Shown here piece by piece: positions 33,057-42,238 of a stretch of 64,000 nucleotides of DNA; the stretch's first letter is position 1; each line of letters starts with the position of its first letter. Origin of the DNA: UBA1444 sp964521625 (GTDB lineage: Bacteria > Bacillota > Negativicutes > UBA1444); contig CAZFSM010000019.1 of NCBI GenBank assembly GCA_964521625.1, forward strand, positions 1-64,000, written 5' to 3'. The position numbers and the translations under genes are program-made. Under the pieces are notes generated by a model, which made no database searches, was not told the DNA's origin, and saw only the letters and a program-made list of their open reading frames with translations.

Positions 33057-33773
33057 ATGATTACAGCGCGGGAACGCCTGATTGTTGCCATGGACTTATC
33101 TACACTGGAAAGTGTGAACGATGCGGTAGTGAAGATCGGTGATGCGGTCAGCTATTATAAGATTGGCATGGAATCGTTTTATAGTCTGGGGGGAGCGGCT
33201 CTGGACCTGATGGCCGCCAACCAGAAAAAAGTATTTCTGGACCTGAAGCTTCATGACATACCGAACACGGTCGCCCGCAGCGTAAAAGCCCTGTGTCGGT
33301 TCACTCCGGCCATGACTACGATCCATGCGGCCGGTGGTCCATCGATGCTCAGGGCGGCTGTTGAAGCTGCTGCCGAAACTTCGGGCCAGTTGGGATTGCC
33401 CCGACCGAAATTGCTCGGCATCACCGTCCTGACCAGCATCAATGAATCGGAATGGGCGGCAGTCGGGCACACGCAATCCATCCGCGATTCGGTGCTGCGG
33501 CTGGCGGAACTGTGCCAGCAAACCGGCATGGATGGCGTAGTTGCATCACCGCAGGAAGCTGCAGCCATCCGGCAATGCTGTGGCCCCGATTTTTTGATTG
33601 TTACTCCGGGAATACGTCCCATGTACGGCGACAAGGGCGATCAAAGCCGCACGGCGACTCCGGCGGAAGCGCTGCGAGACGGCGCCGATTATCTGGTAGT
33701 GGGCCGGCCGGTGCTGGCAGCCGCCGATCCCCGCATGGCTGCGATTGAAATTGTGAAAGAGATGGAGGGGTGA
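33057..33773 (+). CDS. pyrF: Orotidine 5'-phosphate decarboxylase
   Basis: 238 residues; converts OMP to UMP. The catalytic Lys-Asp network is visible in VFLDLKLHDIPNTV, and the phosphate end in TPGIRP and VVGRPVLAA. I prefer ATG 33057 with AGGGGAG about 13 nt upstream; the in-frame GTG 33045 abuts the ribosome binding site and overlaps the pyrD stop. Confidence 0.96.
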   Translation: MITARERLIVAMDLSTLESVNDAVVKIGDAVSYYKIGMESFYSLGGAALDLMAANQKKVFLDLKLHDIPNTVARSVKALCRFTPAMTTIHAAGGPSMLRAAVEAAAETSGQLGLPRPKLLGITVLTSINESEWAAVGHTQSIRDSVLRLAELCQQTGMDGVVASPQEAAAIRQCCGPDFLIVTPGIRPMYGDKGDQSRTATPAEALRDGADYLVVGRPVLAAADPRMAAIEIVKEMEG

Positions 33774-33776
33774 ACC

Positions 33777-34355
33777 ATGACTGAGGCACAAGTAAAAGAA
33801 TTGCTGGTGAAACATGGTGCTCTGTTAGAAGGACATTTCCTGTTGACGTCGGGGTTGCATAGCGGACAATATGTGGAAAAATTTCAGGTTTTGCAGTATC
33901 CTAAAGCTACCGAAGCACTTTGCGCCAGCTTTGCTGAAAAGTTCAAAGATGAAAAGATCGATGTGGTGATCGGGCCGGTAACCGGCGGCATCATTTTGGC
34001 GCATGAAACAGCCAAGCATTTTGGCACCCGGGCGATTTTCGCCGAACGGGACAATGGAAAAATGGCGATCAAACGCGGTTTTGAAATCAAACCGGGCGAC
34101 AGGGTCCTGGTTGTCGAAGACATCGTCACGACTGGCGGTTCGGTGCTGGAAGTGATCGAAGCAGTCAAAGAAATGGGCGGTGTGATTGCCGGTGTTGCCA
34201 TTCTGGTTGACCGCAGCGGCGGCGCTGTCGATTTTGGCGCTCCGGCCAAAGCGTTGCTGACACTGAAAATACAAAACTATACAGCGGAAGAATGCCCGTA
34301 CTGCAAACAGGGAATTCCGCTGGTCAAACGGGGTAGCCGCAAGGTGACCGCCTAA
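33777..34355 (+). CDS. pyrE: Orotate phosphoribosyltransferase
   Basis: 192 residues; makes OMP from orotate and PRPP. The PRPP loop is VLVVEDIVTTGGSVLEVI; GPVTGGIILAHE and AIFAERDNGKMAIKRGF are also typical. Last pyr gene, 3 nt after pyrF. No clear terminator separates it from typA 40 nt on. Confidence 0.96.
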   Translation: MTEAQVKELLVKHGALLEGHFLLTSGLHSGQYVEKFQVLQYPKATEALCASFAEKFKDEKIDVVIGPVTGGIILAHETAKHFGTRAIFAERDNGKMAIKRGFEIKPGDRVLVVEDIVTTGGSVLEVIEAVKEMGGVIAGVAILVDRSGGAVDFGAPAKALLTLKIQNYTAEECPYCKQGIPLVKRGSRKVTA

Positions 34356-34395
34356 ATCGAATGAAAACCGTAACAGGTAAAGGGATGGAGAAAAA

Positions 34396-36219
34396 ATGAA
34401 AAGAACCGACTTAAGAAATGTTGCGATTATCGCCCACGTTGACCATGGAAAAACGACGCTGGTCGATGCCATGCTGAAACAGAGCGGCGTGTTCCGTGCC
34501 AACGAAAATGTACCGATTTGCGTCATGGATTCCAATGACCTGGAACGCGAACGCGGGATCACAATTTTGGCCAAAAACACGGCGGTCATTTATCACGACA
34601 TCAAGATCAACATCGTCGATACACCGGGTCATGCCGATTTTGGCGGCGAAGTGGAACGCGTACTGAACATGGTCGACGGCGTGTTGCTGCTTGTAGATGC
34701 ATTCGAAGGGCCGATGCCTCAGACCAAGTATGTATTGCGCAAAGCGCTGGAACAAAAACTGAAACCGATCGTGGTCATCAACAAAATTGACAGGCAAGAT
34801 GAGCGCGCCGAAGAAGTCGTCGACGAAGTATTGGATCTGTTCATCGAACTGGGCGCAACCGAAGAACAACTCGATTTTCCGGTAGTATTTGCGGCGGCTC
34901 GCGCCGGTATTGCCAAATTGAACATGTCGGATGAAAGCGATAGTCTGGAACCACTATTTGCAACGCTGGTGCAGGAGATCCCGATGCCGGAAGGCGAAGA
35001 GCATGCACCGCTGCAGATCATGGTGACGACCATCGACCATGATGAGTATGTAGGACGCATAGGCATCGGACGCGTGGTACGGGGGACAGTCAAGGCGGGA
35101 CAAACGGTTTCCGTATTGCATCGCGATGCTGAAAGCAAGCAGAAGATCAACCTGCTCTATGTCTACGACGGCCTAAAACGCAAGGAAGTTCCGACAGCAT
35201 CGATCGGCGATATCATCGCAATCACCGGTCTAGATGAGTTTACGATCGGCGACACGCTAGCCGATCCGGAAAATCCGGAAACATTGCCGACCATGAATAT
35301 CGATGAACCAACCTTGTCGATGATGTTCATGGTCAACAACGGTCCTTTTGCCGGCAAGGAAGGACAGTATGTCACTTCGCGACATTTGCGGGATCGTTTG
35401 ATGAAGGAAAAGGAATCAAACGTCAGCCTGCGGATTCAGGAAACCGACAGTCCGGACACTTTTGAGGTCTGCGGACGCGGCGAGCTCCATCTGGCGGTTC
35501 TGATCGAAACGATGCGGCGCGAAGGCTATGAGTTTTGTGTAGGCAAGCCGCAGGTCATTTATAAGGAAATCAAGGGGAAACGATGCGAACCGCTGGAATT
35601 CCTCACCGTCGACGTGCCAGCGGAATTCATGGGCGCGGTTATGGATCAACTGGGAACCCAACGGGCGGAAATGGTCAACATGGTCGAACTGGCGGGTTAT
35701 CTGCGGCTGGAATTTGTTGTGCCGGCACGCAGCCTGATTGGATTCCGCTCACAATTTCTCACCAATACCAAAGGGAACGGGATCATGCATCATGTGTACC
35801 ATGGTTATGCTCCCTACAAAGGCGATATTCCCGGTCGTACCCGGGGAGCTTTGGTGGCCTTTGAAACAGGGGAAACCAGTGCCTATGGAATTTTCAACAT
35901 TCAAGATCGCGGCGTGATGTTCATCGTGCCGGGCCAAAAAGTGTACGCAGGCATGATTGTGGGCGAAAATACCCGCGAGCTGGACATGGATATCAATCCC
36001 TGCAAGAAGAAGCAGATGACCAATACGCGCTCAAGCTCGGCCGATGAGGCGCTGCGCCTGATTACTCCCCGGATCATGAGTCTGGAACAGTGTCTGGAAC
36101 ACATCAATGATGATGAACTGGTGGAAGTTACCCCGCAAAACTTGCGGTTGCGCAAAGCGATTCTGGATCGCGTCCTGCGTGGCCGGCAACGCAAAAACGC
36201 CGCTAACGCCAACCAATAA
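34396..36219 (+). CDS. typA: Translational GTPase TypA/BipA
   Basis: 607 residues; ribosome-associated GTPase of the EF-G family that acts in ribosome assembly and stress adaptation. The G domain shows IAHVDHGKTTLVDAML, RERGITILAKN, DTPGHADFGGEVER and NKIDRQDER. Domain II, the EF-G-like domain and the TypA-specific C-terminus (MTNTRSSSADEALRL, LRKAILDRVLRGR) follow. Full length. Probably transcribed partly by read-through from pyrE. Confidence 0.97.
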   Translation: MKRTDLRNVAIIAHVDHGKTTLVDAMLKQSGVFRANENVPICVMDSNDLERERGITILAKNTAVIYHDIKINIVDTPGHADFGGEVERVLNMVDGVLLLVDAFEGPMPQTKYVLRKALEQKLKPIVVINKIDRQDERAEEVVDEVLDLFIELGATEEQLDFPVVFAAARAGIAKLNMSDESDSLEPLFATLVQEIPMPEGEEHAPLQIMVTTIDHDEYVGRIGIGRVVRGTVKAGQTVSVLHRDAESKQKINLLYVYDGLKRKEVPTASIGDIIAITGLDEFTIGDTLADPENPETLPTMNIDEPTLSMMFMVNNGPFAGKEGQYVTSRHLRDRLMKEKESNVSLRIQETDSPDTFEVCGRGELHLAVLIETMRREGYEFCVGKPQVIYKEIKGKRCEPLEFLTVDVPAEFMGAVMDQLGTQRAEMVNMVELAGYLRLEFVVPARSLIGFRSQFLTNTKGNGIMHHVYHGYAPYKGDIPGRTRGALVAFETGETSAYGIFNIQDRGVMFIVPGQKVYAGMIVGENTRELDMDINPCKKKQMTNTRSSSADEALRLITPRIMSLEQCLEHINDDELVEVTPQNLRLRKAILDRVLRGRQRKNAANANQ

Positions 36220-36255
36220 AATTGTTTGGCAGTTTTGCAGGATTTGGGCTGGAAT

Positions 36256-36278
36256 TTGTAGAATCTTGAATTCTACAA
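36256..36278. promoter_or_regulatory. Inverted repeat before the duplicated-domain protein gene
   Basis: TTGTAGAAT - CTTGA - ATTCTACAA, a perfect 9-bp inverted repeat 43 nt before ATG 36321, with no T-run. The left arm also reads as an extended -10 (TAGAAT at 36259). Operator or promoter element are both possible. Confidence 0.45.
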
Positions 36279-36320
36279 CATTCGCTATCAGATTGCGGCA
36301 GCAGAACGGAGGCAGTTGAG

Positions 36321-37310
36321 ATGAACTGGTTGCGACGACGAAATTTGCATTGGGTCACTTTACTGGCTTGTCTATTCATCTCTATGCTGGTATGTGTTCC
36401 GTTTACGGTAATTTTTCCCGTAGGGGAGGCTGCCATTGCTAACGACGGAACCGATGCTGAAGTCAGGCCGCCGGTAGAAAACCCGTCCCCGCCGCCACCA
36501 CAACCGAAACCGCCAGTGACCGTTAAGCCGCCAGCCCCGCCGCCGGCAAGCGGGCCGACGGTGTCAATCACGGATGTCCGGGTGCGCAATGAAGACAAGG
36601 AAGGCAATGGCCTCAGCGAGTATAAAATCAGCTTTGATTATGACGAAACCCGCTGGATATCCTATTATGTAAAGCTGATCAACAATAGCGACGAACGGTT
36701 GCGCGGCAAGCTGGGAATTCGTTATATCCAGCCGGACGGCAAAATGAAACAAAGTTCCAAGAGTCCTCCCGGTTACACGTTTGAACAGGACATTGATATA
36801 CAGGATAACCTGGAGATGACCGGAGGCTGGGGCAAGGCTACTGGCGGCACATTTGAACCGGGCCGGCATCGGGTCGAATTTTGGTGGGCCGGTAAACGAA
36901 TCCATCAACTGACCTTTGCTGTGAGCGAACCGGAAGTATCCCTGAAAATCAACACGATCCAGTTGCGCAACGAAAGCAAGGACAGTACACCGCTCAGCGA
37001 TTTCGGCCGTTCTTTTGAGCGGAGCGAAATCCAGTATATCACGTTCCATTTGAAACTGGAGAACACAACGTCTCAGTTGCAAACAGGAAAAATCGGCGTT
37101 AAGTTCTTCGGCCCCGACGGTGAGCTGTTGCGCAGCAGCAAGAGTCCCGCAGGGTTGACACTGGACCATTCCGTCAGTGTCCAGGATACGGTGATCATCA
37201 ATAATGGCTGGGGCAATAGCGCCGGCAATTATTTTGAACCGGGCCGGCATCGGATTGAGTTCTGGTGGAACGACAAACGGATCGGTCAGATTTATTTTGA
37301 TGTGAACTGA
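36321..37310 (+). CDS. Unknown exported or membrane-anchored protein with a duplicated beta domain
   Basis: 329 residues, no named family recognised. A signal-anchor or signal peptide (~11-38, LLACLFISMLVCVPFTVIF) is followed by a Pro-rich tether (~52-75). Two copies of a ~105-residue domain occupy ~80-200 and ~210-329; shared blocks are QPDGK/GPDGE, SSKSP, GGWGKATGG/NGWGNSAGN and FEPGRHRxEFWW. The C-terminal domain of the protein at 1847-3019 has the same order (GPSGALL, LGW, WKSGRY). GGAGG precedes ATG 36321. Its own terminator follows. A ligand-binding or envelope role is conceivable, not shown. Confidence 0.75.
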   Translation: MNWLRRRNLHWVTLLACLFISMLVCVPFTVIFPVGEAAIANDGTDAEVRPPVENPSPPPPQPKPPVTVKPPAPPPASGPTVSITDVRVRNEDKEGNGLSEYKISFDYDETRWISYYVKLINNSDERLRGKLGIRYIQPDGKMKQSSKSPPGYTFEQDIDIQDNLEMTGGWGKATGGTFEPGRHRVEFWWAGKRIHQLTFAVSEPEVSLKINTIQLRNESKDSTPLSDFGRSFERSEIQYITFHLKLENTTSQLQTGKIGVKFFGPDGELLRSSKSPAGLTLDHSVSVQDTVIINNGWGNSAGNYFEPGRHRIEFWWNDKRIGQIYFDVN

Positions 37311-37343
37311 CAGGGGAGCATCCTTTTATGGCAGACGCAACGA

Positions 37344-37379
37344 GGCGTCGGCAACCGAAAGGTTCCGGCGCTATTTTTT
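37344..37379 (+). terminator. Intrinsic terminator after the duplicated-domain gene
   Basis: GGCGTCGGCAACC - GAAA - GGTTCCGGCGCT, an 11-bp stem with one bulged C and a GAAA tetraloop, then TATTTTTT. Confidence 0.8.
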
Positions 37380-37421
37380 ATCTCCGTTGCTGGATAACTA
37401 TTCATAAATCAGGAATAATTG

Positions 37422-37451
37422 TTGCTGAAAAAACGGCAAGTCTGCTATAAT
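37422..37451 (+). promoter_or_regulatory. Promoter of the liv operon
   Basis: TTGCTG (37422-37427), an 18-nt spacer and perfect TATAAT (37446-37451). Confidence 0.6.
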
Positions 37452-37508
37452 AAGCGAGTCAAAGCCGTTGCGGCAAGCGGTCCGCTAAGGTAGGGAGGCA
37501 CAGAAACC

Positions 37509-38387
37509 ATGTTTCAGGAATTTGTTCAACAGGTAGTGAACGGATTGGTGCTTGGCAGCACGTATGCGTTGATTGCCTTGGGCCTGACTATGATTTACGG
37601 GATTTTAGGTATTGTAAACTGGGCGCACAGCGAGCTATATATGCTGGGCGCTTTTGTCGGCGTATATCTGGTCGTGCACCTGCACTTGCCGTTTTTGCTG
37701 GGCCTGGTTCTGGCCATGCTGATAATGGCTTTGTTTGGTATGGCGATGGATTTGCTGGTTTTCCGGCCGCTACGGTCGGCGCCGGAAATGAATATGATCA
37801 TTGGCACGTTAGGGATTTCAATTTTTTTGGTGCAGGCGGCCGTGATCGTATTTAGTCCCAACCCGGTGCGGTTTCCCACCGAATTTTCCGATGCGTATCT
37901 GTCCTTTATGGGGATTTCCATCACGTTGCAGCGGTTGATGGTGTTTTGCGTGACCCTCGTGCTGATTGCACTGCTCAACTACATTATCAAGTACACGACC
38001 GTCGGCAAAGCGATGCGGGCCTGTGAACAGAACCGGGACGCCGCCAAACTTATGGGGATCGATATTAACCGGATTTCACTGATTACCTGCGCGATCGGCG
38101 CTGCACTGGCTGCAGCGGCAGGCACACTGGTCGGGCCGATATTTCTGGTTTCGCCGCAGATGGGACTGGCTGCTATCTCCAAAGTTTTCGCTGTCGTGAT
38201 CCTTGGCGGCATGGGTAACGTTCCCGGTGCGATCTGGGCGGCGTTTATCCTCGGCTTGGCTGAAAGCCTGACTGCCGGCTTTATTTCCTCTTACTACAAG
38301 GATATTGTGACCTTCTGCATTCTGATCGCGGTATTAATCGTCAAACCGGCTGGCCTGTTCGGGCGTAGCCAGATTGAAAAGGTGTAA
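37509..38387 (+). CDS. livH: Branched-chain amino-acid ABC transporter, permease LivH
   Basis: 292 residues; polytopic inner-membrane permease of the LivH family. Family sequence: QQVVNGLVLGSTYALIALGLTMIYG at the N-terminus, NWAHSELYMLGAFVG, and the coupling loop AMRACEQNRDAAKLMGID. GGGAGG precedes ATG 37509. First gene of livHMGF plus the binding-protein gene. Confidence 0.95.
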   Translation: MFQEFVQQVVNGLVLGSTYALIALGLTMIYGILGIVNWAHSELYMLGAFVGVYLVVHLHLPFLLGLVLAMLIMALFGMAMDLLVFRPLRSAPEMNMIIGTLGISIFLVQAAVIVFSPNPVRFPTEFSDAYLSFMGISITLQRLMVFCVTLVLIALLNYIIKYTTVGKAMRACEQNRDAAKLMGIDINRISLITCAIGAALAAAAGTLVGPIFLVSPQMGLAAISKVFAVVILGGMGNVPGAIWAAFILGLAESLTAGFISSYYKDIVTFCILIAVLIVKPAGLFGRSQIEKV

Positions 38388-38390
38388 CTG

Positions 38391-39368
38391 ATGAAACAAT
38401 GGATGAGTGTAAAAAAACTGGCAATTTTCGCCGCTATTGTGTTGGCGGTGCTATTCCCGCTGATGGGGTTCAAAATGTATTACGTACATATTGGCGTGCT
38501 CAGTTTGCTGCATATCTTGTTGGCGCTCGGACTGAACCTGGTGGCCGGCTATGCCGGACAGCTGTCGCTGGCTCAGGCGGCATTCTTCGGGATTGGCGCT
38601 TATGTTTCGGCTTTGCTGATGCTTAATCTGCATTGGTCTTTCTGGCTGGCTGCGCCAATGGGCGCTTTGGCAGCCGGCTTGGTCGCCGTTGGTATTGGCT
38701 TACCTACGCTGCGCCTGAAAGGACCATATTTCGTTATCTCGACGATGGGATTTGGTGAAATCGTCCGTCTGGTTTTTTTGAACTGGGAGTCGGTGACCCG
38801 GGGGCCGAACGGTTTGCCGGGCATCCCGGCGCCAGACCCGATTTCGCTGGGGTTTATGACGCTGACCTTTGAAAGCCGGGTCGAAAACTATTATCTGATT
38901 CTGGTGGTTTTACTGGTTGTGTTGGTCCTCTATTACAATTTGGTCCATTCACGGGTCGGCAGAGCCTTGCGGGCAATTCGCAACGACTACATTGCCACGC
39001 AGGTGATGGGCATTCATGTCGCGTTTTACCGGATTCTGGCGTTTGGCGCGGGCGCTGCGATATCCGGGTTGACCGGCGCATTGTACGCCGGCTACATTCG
39101 GTTTGTCAGCCCGGACACCTTCACCATCGGCGAGTCGATCAATATTCTGATCATGATGGTCATCGGTGGCATGGGTACGATCAGCGGACCGATTATCGGC
39201 GCAATTTTCATCACCTATCTGCTGGAGACGATGCGCGTGTTCGCTGAATACCGGCTGGTAATTTATGGACTGCTGATGTTCTTTGTCATTCTGTATATGC
39301 CGCAGGGAATCGCCGGTATGGCGGAAAAACTTTGGCTGCGTCTGACAGCCGCCAGGAAGGGGGCGTGA
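38391..39368 (+). CDS. livM: Branched-chain amino-acid ABC transporter, permease LivM
   Basis: 325 residues; second permease. LNLVAGYAGQLSLAQAAFFGIGAY and the cytoplasmic coupling motif SRVGRALRAIRNDYIATQVMGI are family hallmarks, with MVIGGMGTISGPIIGA near the end. Three nt after livH. Confidence 0.95.
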   Translation: MKQWMSVKKLAIFAAIVLAVLFPLMGFKMYYVHIGVLSLLHILLALGLNLVAGYAGQLSLAQAAFFGIGAYVSALLMLNLHWSFWLAAPMGALAAGLVAVGIGLPTLRLKGPYFVISTMGFGEIVRLVFLNWESVTRGPNGLPGIPAPDPISLGFMTLTFESRVENYYLILVVLLVVLVLYYNLVHSRVGRALRAIRNDYIATQVMGIHVAFYRILAFGAGAAISGLTGALYAGYIRFVSPDTFTIGESINILIMMVIGGMGTISGPIIGAIFITYLLETMRVFAEYRLVIYGLLMFFVILYMPQGIAGMAEKLWLRLTAARKGA

Positions 39369-39372
39369 CGCC

Positions 39373-40140
39373 ATGCTGAAGTGTGAAGCATTAACCATCC
39401 GGTTTGGTGGACTTTCGGCAATCGATAATCTCGATTTTGCAATTGCCGCCGGCGAAATTCGCGGCCTGATCGGGCCGAACGGTTCGGGGAAAACTACGCT
39501 ATTCAATTTAATTTCCGGACTTTACACGCCGACATCCGGTTCGATACTGTTCGAAGGCAAGCCAATTGCCGGTCGTCGCCCGGACGAAGTGACCCGGGCC
39601 GGAATCGCCAGGACGTTCCAAAATATTCGTTTGTTTGGCGACATGACGGTCTGGGAGAATTTACTGGTGGGACGCCATTCGCGTTTAAAACAAACTGTGT
39701 TTGACGACATTTTTTCCACAGCGACAAAACGTCGCGAAGAAGCACTTGCCAAGGAGATGTTGGAGTCGCTGCTCAAACAGTTCCGCATGGAAAAACTGCG
39801 TGATGAATTGGCCAAGAATCTGCCGTATGGTTTGCAGCGCGAGCTGGAAATCATGCGGGCGATGGCTTCTGAGCCGCGCCTTCTAATGCTGGATGAACCG
39901 GCAGCTGGCATGAACCCCCAGGAAACCGACCAGTTGATGCTGCAGATCAAACGGTTGAAAGAGCTTGGGTTTACGGTACTGGTCGTGGAACATGACATGA
40001 AACTGGTGATGAATATCTGCGACAAGATCACCGTGCTCAACTATGGCAAAAAAATTGCCGAGGGGGTCCCGCGTGACATCCAGGCACATCCGGAAGTCAT
40101 TGGCGCTTATTTGGGAAAGCAGGTGAAGGATAGTGCTTAA
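39373..40140 (+). CDS. livG: Branched-chain amino-acid ABC transporter, ATPase LivG
   Basis: 255 residues; cytoplasmic ATPase. Walker A GPNGSGKTT, Q-loop RTFQNIRLF, Walker B LLMLDEPAAGM and switch His in VVEHDM. The signature is LPYGLQRELEI, the degenerate form usual for LivG. Four nt after livM. Confidence 0.95.
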   Translation: MLKCEALTIRFGGLSAIDNLDFAIAAGEIRGLIGPNGSGKTTLFNLISGLYTPTSGSILFEGKPIAGRRPDEVTRAGIARTFQNIRLFGDMTVWENLLVGRHSRLKQTVFDDIFSTATKRREEALAKEMLESLLKQFRMEKLRDELAKNLPYGLQRELEIMRAMASEPRLLMLDEPAAGMNPQETDQLMLQIKRLKELGFTVLVVEHDMKLVMNICDKITVLNYGKKIAEGVPRDIQAHPEVIGAYLGKQVKDSA

Positions 40141-40837
40141 GATCAGGGATTTATCTGTGCATTACGGCAAAATCAAAGCCGTGCGCCAGATCGATATGGA
40201 TATCGAGCAGGGGGAAATCGTTTCGCTGATCGGCGCTAACGGCGCAGGTAAATCGACAACCCTGCGGGCGTTGTCCGGGCTGGTGAAAACTGCGGGCGGC
40301 AGTGTGGAATTTGCCGGAAAAAACATTACCGGTTGGAGCGCCAAAGCGATTGTGGAGGTAGGCATCAGCCATTGTCCGGAAGGTCGGCAGATATTTCCCC
40401 GCATGACCGTGATGGAAAATCTCGAACTTGGCGCTTATACGCGCAAAGACACGAAGAATCTCAGCGCTGAATATGACCGGATCTTTGAATATTTCCCGGT
40501 GTTGGCGCAAAGACGGACACAACTCGGCGGCACGCTGTCCGGCGGCGAGCAGCAGATGTTGGCGATTGGCCGGGCGCTGATGTCCAAACCGAAGTTGCTG
40601 CTGCTGGACGAACCTTCGCTGGGACTGGCGCCGCTACTGGTGGAAAAGATTTTCGAGATCATCCAGAACATCAACCGGGAAGGGATGACAGTGCTTCTGA
40701 TCGAACAGAATGCCTGGCAGGCCCTGAATATATCGAATCGGGGCTACGTAATGGAAACCGGTTCGGTCGCGGTAACTGGCGCAGCAGTTGATTTGCTGCA
40801 CAATGATCATGTGCGTCGGGCCTACCTGGGAGAGTAA
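40133..40837 (+). CDS. livF: Branched-chain amino-acid ABC transporter, ATPase LivF
   Basis: 234 residues; second ATPase, with Walker A GANGAGKSTT, LivF-typical CPEGRQIFPRMTVMENL, signature LSGGEQQ and Walker B LLLLDEPSLGLAP. GTG 40133 overlaps livG by 8 nt, implying coupled translation. Confidence 0.95.
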   Translation: MLKIRDLSVHYGKIKAVRQIDMDIEQGEIVSLIGANGAGKSTTLRALSGLVKTAGGSVEFAGKNITGWSAKAIVEVGISHCPEGRQIFPRMTVMENLELGAYTRKDTKNLSAEYDRIFEYFPVLAQRRTQLGGTLSGGEQQMLAIGRALMSKPKLLLLDEPSLGLAPLLVEKIFEIIQNINREGMTVLLIEQNAWQALNISNRGYVMETGSVAVTGAAVDLLHNDHVRRAYLGE

Positions 40838-40871
40838 TTTTAGCAAAAGAGAAGGAAAGGAAGGAATCTTG

Positions 40872-42056
40872 ATGTTGAAACAAAAAGCCAAATTTCTGAG
40901 TGCCCTTGCCCTGAGTGCTGTAATGTCTGTCAGCATGTTGGCAGGTTGCGGCGGCGGCGCTAAAGAACCAGCCAAACCGGCAGTTCAGGCGCCGATTAAA
41001 CTGGGCGTTATCGGACCTTACACCGGACCCAATGCCAAACCGGGCCAAAGCATGAAACAGGGCGTAAACCTGGCGGTGGAGGAAATCAACAAAGCAGGCG
41101 GCGTGAAAGGCCGCAAACTTGAAGTCCTGTTTGAAGACGACGCTTCGGTGCCGGCACAGTCCGTTTCGGCAACTGAGAAACTGATCAACAAAGATGAAGT
41201 GTCCTATTTGATTGGCACCTTCAACAGTGCTACTACATTGGCCGACATGAAAATCATCGAGCGCGACAAAACCCCGATGATGGTGCCGATCGCCGTAGCG
41301 ATCCAAATCACCGAGTCCGGCAATAAATGGGTGTTCCGTAATTCTGCGACGAACCCGATGCAGGCCGAACAGTTGATGAATTACATCTACAAAGAGACCA
41401 AACTGCGCAAGTTCGCCGTACTGCATGAAAACACCGATTACGGCAAAGGTCTGATGGTTGCAGTCGAAGAGTATGTCAAAAAGAATGGCGGCAACATGGT
41501 TGCTGAGGCTTACTCGATCGGCGACACCGATTTTTATGCTCAGCTGACCAAAATCAAGAATAATGCACCAGAAGCGATCATCATCTGCGGCAATCTGTCC
41601 GAAGGCTCCCAGATCACCCGTCAATTCAAAGAGCTCGGTTTGAAAGCCCAATTGTTCGGTTTTGGCGGACTGTCCTCGTTTGACTTTAATAACGTGGCAG
41701 CCGGTTCAAACGAAGGCCTGATCGCGACCAGTTATTTTGAAAACGCATCGCCGAATCCGCTGGCACAGAATTTCATCAAAGCTTATAAAGCAAAATTCAA
41801 TGTGGACCCGGATATGTTTGCGGCAGCGATCTATGAATCAGTCTACATCGCCAAAGATGCCATCGAAAAGATGGGCGATACCAAAGATATTGCCGCTTTC
41901 CGGGTAGCGCTGCGCGACCAGTTGGCAAAAACCAAAGACCTGCCGGGAGTACAGGGACCGACATCATTCGATCCCAAGGGCCAGGCTGATAAACAGGTCA
42001 TGATCATCCAATGGGAAAAAGGACAGAAAAAAGTTCTGTTCCCAAAAGCGAAATAA
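40872..42056 (+). CDS. Branched-chain amino-acid ABC transporter, substrate-binding lipoprotein
   Basis: 394 residues. The lipoprotein signal is clear (SALALSAVMSVSMLAGC, lipobox LAGC near residues 29-32). The mature part is a type I periplasmic binding fold: IKLGVIGPYTGPNA, GRKLEVLFEDDASVPAQSV, AVLHENTDYGKG. ATG 40872 begins the signal peptide and has AAGGAAGGAA upstream; the frame is open earlier but unsupported. Ligand (Leu/Ile/Val or another amino acid) is not certain. No strong terminator directly follows. Confidence 0.93.
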   Translation: MLKQKAKFLSALALSAVMSVSMLAGCGGGAKEPAKPAVQAPIKLGVIGPYTGPNAKPGQSMKQGVNLAVEEINKAGGVKGRKLEVLFEDDASVPAQSVSATEKLINKDEVSYLIGTFNSATTLADMKIIERDKTPMMVPIAVAIQITESGNKWVFRNSATNPMQAEQLMNYIYKETKLRKFAVLHENTDYGKGLMVAVEEYVKKNGGNMVAEAYSIGDTDFYAQLTKIKNNAPEAIIICGNLSEGSQITRQFKELGLKAQLFGFGGLSSFDFNNVAAGSNEGLIATSYFENASPNPLAQNFIKAYKAKFNVDPDMFAAAIYESVYIAKDAIEKMGDTKDIAAFRVALRDQLAKTKDLPGVQGPTSFDPKGQADKQVMIIQWEKGQKKVLFPKAK

Positions 42057-42121
42057 TACTGTCACATTGTATTTTATGTAAAATTTCCGGTTAAAGTACT
42101 AGAAAAAAACATAATATCGTG

Positions 42122-42150
42122 TTGACAACCACATTTTTGTCGGGTAGAAT
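42122..42150 (+). promoter_or_regulatory. Promoter of the glutamine synthetase leader
   Basis: TTGACA (42122-42127), a 17-nt spacer and TAGAAT (42145-42150). Confidence 0.7.
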
Positions 42151-42188
42151 GAAAACAATTCAAGTAACCGATTAAATGTGGCAATGAA

Positions 42189-42238
42189 GCCGAATTTGAT
42201 GTGAAGGATTCCTTCGCTTATCAAATTTGGCTTTTTTT
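42189..42238 (+). terminator. Terminator in the glutamine synthetase leader
   Basis: A 12-bp outer stem GCCGAATTTGAT / ATCAAATTTGGC with an inner GAAGG/CCTTC hairpin and seven T residues. It lies after the promoter and 38 nt before the start codon, so it is either an attenuator or also the delayed liv operon terminator. Confidence 0.85.

Noticed and set aside
37320..37380. Structured RNA after the duplicated-domain gene considered as a riboswitch
   Set aside because: It forms a single GAAA-capped hairpin with a T-run directly after a stop codon and before the liv promoter; a terminator explains it.
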